NCBI RefSeq assembly: GCF_000768315.1
Contig: NZ_AQQX01000005.1
Location: 62,001 to 126,000 of the forward strand
Origin: Pseudooceanicola atlanticus
GTDB lineage: Bacteria > Pseudomonadota > Alphaproteobacteria > Rhodobacterales > Rhodobacteraceae
Length of the DNA: 64,000 nucleotides
Direction of reading: 5' to 3'
The position numbers and the translations under genes were made by a program. The notes under the pieces are model-generated. The model was not told the DNA's origin, searched no databases, and saw only the letters and a list, made by a program, of their open reading frames with translations. Shown piece by piece: positions 57,609-64,000 of this stretch (position 1 is the first letter of the stretch; each line of letters starts with the position of its first letter).

Positions 57609-58240
57609 TGCTGGACGCCCTGCCCCCCACCACCGTCGCGCGGCTGGAACTTGCCAGTTTCTCGCGCGGCGGGTCGGTCATCCTGCGCAACATCCACCTG
57701 GACCTGCTGCGCGGGCAGACCCTGGCGCTGGTCGGCCCGTCGGGGATCGGCAAGACCACGCTGCTGCGTATCCTTGCGGGCCTTGAGGACGGGTATTCCG
57801 GGCGGGTTTCGGTCGAGGGGCGGGTTGCCGTCGTTTTCCAGGAACCGGCGCTGCTGCCCTGGCGGAGCCTTCGCGACAATATCTGCCTGCCCACCGGCGC
57901 GACGCGCGACGCGGCCGAAGCGATGCTGGCAGAGGTCGGCCTGGCCGGACGCAGCGGCGATTTCCCCGGTCAGCTGTCCCTGGGGCAGCAACGGCGCGTG
58001 GCCCTGGCCCGCGCTTTTGCCGCGGCGCCTGACCTTTTGTTGCTGGACGAACCCTTCGTGTCTCTGGACGCGGCCCTGGTGCAGGACATGATGGACCTGT
58101 TCCTGAAGCTCAGGGACCGGCACCGGGTCGCGACGCTGTTTGTCACCCATGCAGAAGCCGAGGCGCGCTACCTGTCAGACCGGATCATCCGCTTGCAGGG
58201 CAGCCCGGCCAGCCTCGCCCCGCTCAGCGCGATCACCTAG
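57608..58240 (+). CDS. ABC transporter ATPase without a permease partner
   Basis: A 210-residue ATPase of the nitrate/taurine/sulfonate family. Walker A is GPSGIGKTT, the signature is LSLGQQRRVALARA (LSxGQ form), Walker B is LLLLDEP, and the switch His is in FVTHAEAEA. It overlaps the binding-protein gene by one base (TGATG), and its stop overlaps the convergent Sel1 gene's stop by four bases (CTAG). Confidence 0.9.
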   Translation: MLDALPPTTVARLELASFSRGGSVILRNIHLDLLRGQTLALVGPSGIGKTTLLRILAGLEDGYSGRVSVEGRVAVVFQEPALLPWRSLRDNICLPTGATRDAAEAMLAEVGLAGRSGDFPGQLSLGQQRRVALARAFAAAPDLLLLDEPFVSLDAALVQDMMDLFLKLRDRHRVATLFVTHAEAEARYLSDRIIRLQGSPASLAPLSAIT

Positions 58241-58779
58241 AAAAGCGGCGCGTATTTCCAATCATCGGCATCCGGCGTGACCTCGTCGAGGTCATAGCCC
58301 GCGCCTTGCAGGCGTTTGGCCACGTCCAGCCCTTCGGCGGCGGCGGTGTCCACATATTGGCGGCCAAGCGCCTCGTCCTTCGCCACGCCATGGCCACGCA
58401 TCAGGTCCAAACCGTAATTGAACTTGCCCACCGGATCACCGGCCTCGGCCGCGCGGCGATCCCATTCGGCGGCGGCGTCCGGGTCGTAGTCTCCGCCCAG
58501 GCCGTTATTGTCCAACTGGCTCATCCAGGTCATCGCGCCGGTATATCCGGCGGCGGCACAGGCCTCGAAGATCGCGCGGGCCGAGGCATGGTCCCCGGAT
58601 TTCGTCATCAGGTAACCGCTGGCGCAGACCATCATGTCGATCTTACCCTTGCGGGCCTTGTCGACATTGGATTGCCACGTCATCTCATCCGGGTTGAGCG
58701 TGCCGTGGGCGTTCGGGTCCTCCTCGGCCAGGGCGGGGGTCGCGACCAGAAGGGCGGCAAGGATCAGTGCATGTTTCAT
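58237..58779 (-). CDS. Sel1-repeat periplasmic protein
   Basis: A 180-residue secreted protein. The signal peptide is MKHALILAALLVATPALAEE. Two or three Sel1/TPR-like helical repeats are visible (YTGAMTWMSQLDNNGLGGDYDPDAAAEWDRRAAEAGDPVGKFNYGLDLMRGHGVAKD...). Sel1 repeats mediate protein contacts. The genomic setting suggests a role in maturation or assembly of the alcohol-oxidation system, by inference only. GGAGG precedes the ATG. Half of the TTGGTCG motif (ATGGTCGTAG, 58835) lies upstream. Confidence 0.8.
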   Translation of the reverse strand: MKHALILAALLVATPALAEEDPNAHGTLNPDEMTWQSNVDKARKGKIDMMVCASGYLMTKSGDHASARAIFEACAAAGYTGAMTWMSQLDNNGLGGDYDPDAAAEWDRRAAEAGDPVGKFNYGLDLMRGHGVAKDEALGRQYVDTAAAEGLDVAKRLQGAGYDLDEVTPDADDWKYAPLF

Positions 58780-58850
58780 CGGGTCCTCCTTGGTGCGCAG
58801 GATAAGAGGCCTGCGCGCATGGGTCATCCCCGCCATGGTCGTAGTTCGGG

Positions 58851-59642
58851 TCAGCCCTTGCGACCTTTCAGGCCGCGCGCCGGGTCGTAACCGTAGATCG
58901 CGCCGCAGGTGAAAACGACCGTTGCCAGCAGCGTCCAGCCCAGTGCGGCGGCGTTGAACTGGCCGTAGAGCGCGAAGCGGAGCAGCTCTACCGCGTGGGT
59001 GAACGGGTTCAGGGCACAGATCGTGTAGAGCAGCTCCGAACTTTCTGCCATTTTCCACAGCGGATAGAGCGCGGAGGACAGGAAGAACATCGGGAAGATG
59101 ACGAAGTTCATCACGCCCGCGAAGTTCTCCAACTGCTTGATGAAACTGGACAGGACCAGCCCGAGCGCGCCCAGCATCAGCCCGACCACGACCAGCGCCG
59201 GAAATAATGTCAGGTAGCCTTTCCAGGGGGGCGTGATGCCGAAAGCCCCGGCGATGGCGAGGAAGGCATAGACCTGAAGGATCGAGATCGCGGTAGAGCC
59301 GACGAGTTTCGAGAACAGCAGCCACCAGCGTGGCAGCGGGCTGGTCAGAAGCAGTTTCATCGACCCGGTTTCGCGGTCGTAGACCAGGCTGAGGGAGGAC
59401 TGCATCCCGTTGAAGAGCATGATCATTCCGCAGAGACCGGGCACGATGTAGGTCTCGTAGGTGATGTAGGTCTGGTAGGGCGGAATGATACTGACACCGA
59501 GGGCCGCGCGGAAGCCGGCAGCGAAGACCAGCAGCCAGACCAGGGGCCGGACCAGCGCGGCGACGAACCGTTCGCGCTGATGCACGAAACGCAGGGCCTC
59601 GCGCAGGATGATGGCGCGCAGGGCAGTCAGGTGGCCGGTCAC
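58851..59642 (-). CDS. ABC-2 type permease of the PQQ alcohol-oxidation system
   Basis: A 263-residue ABC-2 membrane protein with about six membrane segments, conserved in the RxxLW/ETGSMKLLLTSPLPRWWLLFSKL loop. It matches the permease (PedC-type) that accompanies PQQ-dependent alcohol dehydrogenases; the exporter's cargo is unknown. The GTG start at 59642 has AGGA upstream. The ATPase gene ends 168 bases upstream; that gap is not obviously coding. Confidence 0.87.
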   Translation of the reverse strand: MTGHLTALRAIILREALRFVHQRERFVAALVRPLVWLLVFAAGFRAALGVSIIPPYQTYITYETYIVPGLCGMIMLFNGMQSSLSLVYDRETGSMKLLLTSPLPRWWLLFSKLVGSTAISILQVYAFLAIAGAFGITPPWKGYLTLFPALVVVGLMLGALGLVLSSFIKQLENFAGVMNFVIFPMFFLSSALYPLWKMAESSELLYTICALNPFTHAVELLRFALYGQFNAAALGWTLLATVVFTCGAIYGYDPARGLKGRKG

Positions 59643-59810
59643 GGGGCGCTGTCCTGTAGGTCTGGCGAAATGCGATGACGGTCAGGACCGGCGGACCTTT
59701 GGCTTGAAGGGGTTTGATAAACGGAACGTCCTGTCAGGGGCTGGAGGATGCATCCCTGCCCCCGGTTCGCGGCGCGACCAAGACAGGCCGAACCCGAAAC
59801 CTCCGCCATT

Positions 59811-60569
59811 CTACGCAACGGATCCCCCGGCCCTTTGAAGCGCAGTTCCGTTTGTGCCCCCGTCGCCGGTCATCGCCAGAAACCGCTCGGCCATGCCCTG
59901 CCCTGCGGCGATATCGCCTGCGGTGCCGACGGCCAGAACGCGGGAACGGTGCAGAACGACCAGTTGGTCTTCGGGCCGGATTTCGTCGGTCAGATGCGTC
60001 GCCCATAGGACAGAGATACCGTCCGCCGCAAGGTCGTGAACATGGCCGGTGATCGCATGGCGGGCCGCGGCATCCAGACCCACGGTCGGTTCGTCCAGCA
60101 ACAGGACCTGCGGATCGTGCAACAGGGCGCGGGCGATCTCGGTCCGGCGCTTGTGGCCGCCATTCAGGTGACGCGCCTTTTCCCCGGCCCTCGGCAACAT
60201 GTCGAGCCGGTCGAGCGCCGCGTCGACACGCCGCCGCGCGTCGCGCCCCGCAATCCCGTGCAGGGCGGCGAAATAGGTCAGGTTCTGGCGCACGGTCAGG
60301 TCCAGATCGAGCGTCGTTTGCTGGAACACGATCCCCAGCCTGGCCAGCGCCCGGCGAGGGTGGCGCGACAGGTCGTGCCCCGCGATCTCGATCCGGCCGT
60401 GTCGGCTGGTCAGCAGCCGGGTCAGTAGCGCGAAGAGGGTTGATTTCCCCGCCCCGTTCGGCCCCAGCAAAGCGCAGAAGTGGCCCGGCGCGACCGAAAA
60501 CGACACGTCCTCCAGCGCCTGATTGCCGCCATAGGCATAGCTGAGACCAGAAACCGAAAGCCCGCTCAT
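59811..60569 (-). CDS. ABC-2 type ATPase of the PQQ alcohol-oxidation system
   Basis: A 252-residue ATPase. Walker A is GPNGAGKST, the signature is LNGGHKRRTEIARAL (Asn replacing the usual Ser, His-Lys replacing Gln/Met), and Walker B is LLLDEPTVGLD. It works with the permease at 58851. It starts 16 bases after the upstream gene, within one long minus-strand operon from 63163 to 58237. Confidence 0.9.
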   Translation of the reverse strand: MSGLSVSGLSYAYGGNQALEDVSFSVAPGHFCALLGPNGAGKSTLFALLTRLLTSRHGRIEIAGHDLSRHPRRALARLGIVFQQTTLDLDLTVRQNLTYFAALHGIAGRDARRRVDAALDRLDMLPRAGEKARHLNGGHKRRTEIARALLHDPQVLLLDEPTVGLDAAARHAITGHVHDLAADGISVLWATHLTDEIRPEDQLVVLHRSRVLAVGTAGDIAAGQGMAERFLAMTGDGGTNGTALQRAGGSVA

Positions 60570-60585
60570 CCGCGCCGCGCCTGCG

Positions 60586-61026
60586 TCATTCGATAGTGAT
60601 ATCAAGGCGTTGCGTTTCCCCGATCGTGCCGGGCACCTTGATGTGATAGCGGCCGGGCTTCACCGCGATGAAGCCGATCTCCATCTCGCCCGCCTCGTCG
60701 AATTCGACGCTGTCGAGGCCCAAGGGGCGGATCTCCAGCCCCTCCACCACGATCTCGTCGATCCAGATGGCGCGGAAGAATTCCGGGCCGACCAGCGCCA
60801 ATTCCTGGCTGCCGTCGCCCTGTATCTCGAACTCGTAGTAGGTGCCGGATTTCAGCACCCAGGGCGCGTCGGCGAGGGGCATGCCGGCCGACAGGATCAC
60901 CGGCGGCAGGTCTTCCTTGTTCTTGCCCGACAGCAGGCCAGCCGCCCCGAAGGACGGACGTTCGTCATCGGCAATGGCGTAAGTTGCGGTCAGCATGGCG
61001 ATCAGCGTGATCCAGAGCAGTTTCAT
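60586..61026 (-). CDS. Secreted protein of unknown function in the alcohol-oxidation operon
   Basis: A 146-residue protein with a signal peptide (MKLLWITLIAMLTATYAIA). The mature part is predominantly beta-strand and acidic, with the pattern GRYHIKVPG near the C-terminus and no Cys or His-rich metal site. A cupredoxin-like fold is conceivable but the copper ligands are not apparent. It lies between the propeller gene and the ATPase gene, in the same operon, so a periplasmic role in the same system is likely. Confidence 0.7.
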   Translation of the reverse strand: MKLLWITLIAMLTATYAIADDERPSFGAAGLLSGKNKEDLPPVILSAGMPLADAPWVLKSGTYYEFEIQGDGSQELALVGPEFFRAIWIDEIVVEGLEIRPLGLDSVEFDEAGEMEIGFIAVKPGRYHIKVPGTIGETQRLDITIE

Positions 61027-61034
61027 GGGGGGCC

Positions 61035-62003
61035 TCATTCAGTGGGGCGGAAGGCGGCACCCCAGGGGAACCGGCCGACTTTGATGGATTTGATGGCTTC
61101 GCGGTTGGCGACGTCGATAACGGTCACATCCCCCGAAACCCCGTTGGTGGTGAACAGACGCGAGCGGTCGCGATTGAATTCCATGTGCCAGACCCGGCGA
61201 CCGACTAGGATGTAATCCTCGACCTCGTAGGTGTCTGCGTTGACGACGGCCACGTGGTTCGACGGGCCGAGCGCGACATAGGCATGGCTGTCGCCGGCGG
61301 TGAATTCAAAGCCGACGGGCTGCACGCGGTCGGGATGCACGCCCTTGACCTCGAAGGCGATCTTGGCCTTTTCCGTCTGCGTGGCCGTGTCGAAAACGGT
61401 GATCGTGCCACCGATTTCCGAACTCACCCACATCTCGGCCCCGTCCTTGATGAACTCGGCATGGCGGGGGCGGCTGTCGACCAGGGTGTTCGCGAAAAGC
61501 TGCTGCGTTTCGGTGTCGATCCAATGCGCCATGTTGGTGGTCTCAGAAGTGGTGATCGCGATCTTGCCATCGGGCGAGACGGCCATGCCTTCGGGCTCCA
61601 CCCCCACGTCAATCTGGGCCACGACCTTGCGGGACCGGGTATCGACCACCGTGGTGATCGCGTCATCCTCGTTCGCGATATAGAGGTGCACGTCGTCGGG
61701 ATGCAGCACGAATTGTTCCGGGTCCTCGCCCGAGGGCAGGTCATGCAGGATCTCTCCGGTCTCGGGATCCATCACCTGCACGGCGTCACTGTCAGAGGCG
61801 CAGATGTAGAGGTGCGAGAAATCCTTGGAAAAGGTGATGCCGCGGGGGCGTTCGCCGGTCGGATAGGTCTTGATGACCTCGAGCGTTTCGATGTCGATCA
61901 CGCTGACCGTGTCGTCCTTTTCGTTGGTCACCCAGATCTCGTCGGCCAGCGCCGGGACGGCGGCGAGCGTCAGGATCGTCACAAGAGCGGTCATGGTTTT
62001 CAT
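61035..62003 (-). CDS. YncE-like beta-propeller protein (PQQ-system associated)
   Basis: A 322-residue periplasmic seven-bladed propeller with a signal peptide (~20 residues). Repeated units read like VTNEKDDTVSVIDIET and YIANEDDAITTVVDTRS. It matches the beta-propeller proteins that neighbour PQQ-dependent alcohol dehydrogenases and their ABC-2 exporter; their function is unknown. It overlaps the upstream gene by 4 bases (ATGA). Confidence 0.9.
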   Translation of the reverse strand: MKTMTALVTILTLAAVPALADEIWVTNEKDDTVSVIDIETLEVIKTYPTGERPRGITFSKDFSHLYICASDSDAVQVMDPETGEILHDLPSGEDPEQFVLHPDDVHLYIANEDDAITTVVDTRSRKVVAQIDVGVEPEGMAVSPDGKIAITTSETTNMAHWIDTETQQLFANTLVDSRPRHAEFIKDGAEMWVSSEIGGTITVFDTATQTEKAKIAFEVKGVHPDRVQPVGFEFTAGDSHAYVALGPSNHVAVVNADTYEVEDYILVGRRVWHMEFNRDRSRLFTTNGVSGDVTVIDVANREAIKSIKVGRFPWGAAFRPTE

Positions 62004-63163
62004 CGAAAGGCCTCGCATTTGCTTTCGGGTTCATCGAGCCCGATCGTGTCGAGCTCGTTCACGCGGTGCAGGAAGCCGTCGAGCGGCGCCTGCGCGACCA
62101 GCGCGCGGGGGTGGACGACGGCGATCGGCTGGCGGAGCTGACCGTTCCAGCGGCGATATGACAGCGGGCGTCCCTTGAACCCGGCCAGTTCGAACGCCTC
62201 CGACAGGATGTAGGCGCGCAGCTCCGCCGGGTCGGCAGAGCCGGTGCGTGTCACCGCCTCGCCGATCGTGCGCAGGGCGGCCCAGGCGGCGTAATCTTCC
62301 GGGGCCATGTCGCGGGCATGGGCCTCGGCAAAGCGGCTTTGCAGTTGGGCGGCGCCCCATTGTTCGATCACCGGGCTCCAGCCCACGGGGCTGAGCCCTT
62401 CGGACCCGATCACCGGCCGCGCGACCCATGTGTTGTAAAGCACGTAGCGGCCGAAATCGTGCAGCTCATCCGCCACGATCAGCGCGTCGTAATCGCCCAG
62501 GTCCTGGGTAAAAAGCGGGACCTCCTGCGACGCATTGCGGCGCATGTCCGCGTCGAAGGCCCAGGTCTTTTCCTTGCGCAGCTTCAGCCCGAACTTGGAG
62601 AGAGAGCGGCGCATCGCGTCGGCATAGGCGATATCGTCCGGATGTGTGCCGGTGATCAAAGCGAGGTCGGTCCAGCGTTTCTGCACCAGAACCTGCGCCA
62701 GCGCATCGGTGCGCATCGCGTCTGAGGGCAGCGTATGCAACAGGTTCGCCCGGCATTCCGCATCGCGCAGATGCCCTGCCCCCTCGGATATGTTGAAGAG
62801 CAGCGCACCCTCGGCCTCGGGCAGGTCGGCGATGGCCAGCTGCACCTCGGGCGCGGCGTCGAGCAGCAGGAACCGATGCTCGGCCAGCATGGTTCGGGCA
62901 GCCGACAGCGGGTCGTCGCCTTCGGGCACGTCACGGTCCGACAAGGCGTAGCTGTGGCCCAGGAACCGCCCTGTCGTCGCGTTGTCTGACAGTCCGGTCA
63001 GCGCCCCGGCCAGGCCCAGATCGCCGGGCACCGGGTCGAGGTTCGACAGGGTCGGCGGCAAGGGCTGCGCAACCCTGAGATGTCCGATACTGACCGCAAC
63101 CTCTGCCACGGCCGCCTGGGCGCAGCATAGCAGAGCGGCCGCACAGAGCATGCGGTTGAGCAT
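62000..63163 (-). CDS. ABC substrate-binding-like protein (PQQ-system associated)
   Basis: A 387-residue protein with a signal peptide (MLNRMLCAAALLCCAQAAVA) and a periplasmic-binding-protein (Leu/Ile/Val-type) fold. It is the leading gene of the minus-strand operon 63163-58237. Family members accompany PQQ alcohol dehydrogenases, yet the associated exporter is ABC-2, which does not usually use such a protein. GGGAGG precedes the ATG. The shared inverted motif lies 58 bases upstream. Confidence 0.87.
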   Translation of the reverse strand: MLNRMLCAAALLCCAQAAVAEVAVSIGHLRVAQPLPPTLSNLDPVPGDLGLAGALTGLSDNATTGRFLGHSYALSDRDVPEGDDPLSAARTMLAEHRFLLLDAAPEVQLAIADLPEAEGALLFNISEGAGHLRDAECRANLLHTLPSDAMRTDALAQVLVQKRWTDLALITGTHPDDIAYADAMRRSLSKFGLKLRKEKTWAFDADMRRNASQEVPLFTQDLGDYDALIVADELHDFGRYVLYNTWVARPVIGSEGLSPVGWSPVIEQWGAAQLQSRFAEAHARDMAPEDYAAWAALRTIGEAVTRTGSADPAELRAYILSEAFELAGFKGRPLSYRRWNGQLRQPIAVVHPRALVAQAPLDGFLHRVNELDTIGLDEPESKCEAFR

Positions 63164-63220
63164 TGTCAATTCCTCCCGACCTGCAGCGTAACGACGGCAT
63201 CGGTCGCGGCGTATTAGACC

Positions 63221-63256
63221 TTGGTCGCGCTTCGCGCCGGGCCGCAACCAAAGTCG
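63221..63256. promoter_or_regulatory. Shared inverted motif in the exporter/cytochrome divergon
   Basis: TTGGTCG, 17 bases, CAACCAAAGTCG. The 12-base right half is identical to that at 56397-56408. It lies between the minus-strand operon (ATG 63163) and the plus-strand cytochrome gene (ATG 63325). Confidence 0.6.
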
Positions 63257-63324
63257 AATACCGCGAAAGATGAGTGCCCCATACAACATCGGGCAATTCA
63301 TCATTCTGCCGGAGGAGACCAGAG

Positions 63325-64000
63325 ATGACCCAAGCCTTCCCCAAAGCGTTCGGCGCCGCCGCGGCCGCGATCGCGATTGCCACGCTTGCCCATGCCCATG
63401 GCGATGTCGCGCCCCAGGCCGTCGATACGACCGGACTGCCCGAGGTGGGCGAGGAATGGCTGACCGAGAACCCCTACCGCGCCGACAAGGTGGGCGAAGA
63501 TGTCTGGAAGACCTCGATCGAGATCGGCGCATCGGGCTACAATCAGAACTGCGCGCGCTGTCACGGGCTGGATGCTGTGTCCGGCGGGCTGGCCCCCGAC
63601 CTGCGGTTCCTGGAGGCCGAGGAATACGGCGATGAATGGTACGTGGAGCGGTTCCGCTACGGCTATACCCAGAACGGGATCACCAAGATGCCGGAGTTCG
63701 GCGAATTGCTGGGCCAGGAAGCGGCTTGGGCGATCCGGACCTATATCGAAACCCGCCCCGACACCGACCAGATGGAAGAGGTCTCGGCCGAGCTGAAAAC
63801 GATCCGCGACCAGTTGCAGGGCTATGCCGAGGATGCCAGCGGCGCCGATGCCGATGCGCTGAAAACGCGACTGTCCGAGATCGCGGAGGGGATCGAAACC
63901 CTGTCCGGTGCGCCGGTGGCCGATTCCGTGGCCTACAAGGCGGCGAACATGATCGACGGCACCGAAGCCGCCTACAAGGACGCGGCCGAGACGCTGACGA
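63325..64000 (+). CDS. PedF-like cytochrome c (C-terminus cut by window edge)
   Basis: At least 225 residues of a periplasmic cytochrome c. The signal peptide ends at AHA (~24). The mature start HGDVAPQAVDTTGLPEVGEEW is typical of PedF-type cytochromes c-550. The heme site is Cys76-Ala-Arg-Cys79-His80, and Met122 (TKMPEF) is the likely sixth ligand. It would accept electrons from the quinoprotein dehydrogenase. Beyond residue ~150 there is a further, mostly helical, ~75-residue stretch (EVSAELKTIRDQLQ) not usual for the family; it continues past the window. GGAGGAG precedes the ATG. Confidence 0.88.
   Translation, partial: MTQAFPKAFGAAAAAIAIATLAHAHGDVAPQAVDTTGLPEVGEEWLTENPYRADKVGEDVWKTSIEIGASGYNQNCARCHGLDAVSGGLAPDLRFLEAEEYGDEWYVERFRYGYTQNGITKMPEFGELLGQEAAWAIRTYIETRPDTDQMEEVSAELKTIRDQLQGYAEDASGADADALKTRLSEIAEGIETLSGAPVADSVAYKAANMIDGTEAAYKDAAETLT

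Noticed and set aside
63270-63635. A 121-codon frame overlapping the start of the cytochrome gene
   Set aside because: The cytochrome frame carries a signal peptide, CxxCH and a strong ribosome binding site; the other frame is Arg-rich and has none.

Overview
This window looks like chromosomal DNA of a Rhodobacteraceae/Roseobacter-group alphaproteobacterium. The DNA is GC-rich with strongly GC-ending codons. It carries gcrA (cell-cycle regulator restricted to alphaproteobacteria), a SAM-II riboswitch upstream of metZ, an Hsp20-DUF1150 pair, a phosphatidylcholine synthase, an Fe-S (6-4)-type photolyase and an Lrp-trxB divergent pair, all of which fit that group. I saw no tRNA, rRNA, CRISPR array, insertion sequence or prophage. 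Coding density is high, and most genes start within a few bases of, or overlap, their upstream neighbour.

Layout. 1-5.5 kb: the 5' part of ureD, folE2, a SAM-II-controlled metZ, an alpha/beta hydrolase and gcrA. 5.7-9.8 kb: carB, with an overlapping 32-residue lipoprotein gene, then tdk. 9.9-17.7 kb (minus strand): a TadG/TadE-like pair, a proC-csaA-2-hydroxyacid dehydrogenase operon, a YbjN protein, a chemoreceptor and ubiK. 17.8-20.9 kb: the overlapping lgt-midA-pgeF operon and a 46-residue basic protein. 21-32.8 kb: a Hint-fold protein, lrp/trxB, a His-rich orphan protein, sat/cysC, an aspartoacylase-like gene, hsp20-DUF1150, purEK and pcs. 32.8-37.8 kb: photolyase-SDR, a leucine-rich leader peptide with alternative hairpins before leuA, and rlmJ. 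38-43.6 kb: the complete mreBCD-mrdA-rodA cell-elongation operon. 43.7-50.2 kb: ghrA, an amidase-lipoprotein pair, gatCA, a ceramidase-like membrane protein and a UPF0173 hydrolase.

From 50.3 kb to the end lies the most distinctive region: a PQQ-dependent alcohol-oxidation island. A FIST-domain sensor, a PAS/PAS hybrid histidine kinase and a LuxR-type response regulator sit beside a periplasmic quinoprotein alcohol dehydrogenase. The extra active-site aspartate (Asp322) of that enzyme marks it as the lanthanide-dependent type. Around it are a substrate-binding protein/ATPase pair without a permease, a Sel1-repeat protein, an ABC-2 exporter, a YncE-like propeller, a second substrate-binding-like protein and a PedF-like cytochrome c that runs off the right edge. 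The promoters of the dehydrogenase and of the exporter/cytochrome divergon share an inverted motif, TTGGTCG...CAACCAAAGTCG, a plausible binding site for the LuxR-type regulator. A 58-codon ORF with a strong ribosome binding site is overlapped by the start of the orphan binding-protein gene.

Non-coding DNA holds several dispersed repeat families: an 11-bp-period CGTCGGTAT array present twice with homologous flanks, a palindromic element with inverted ends (three copies or fragments), and an inverted pair of GC-rich palindromes.
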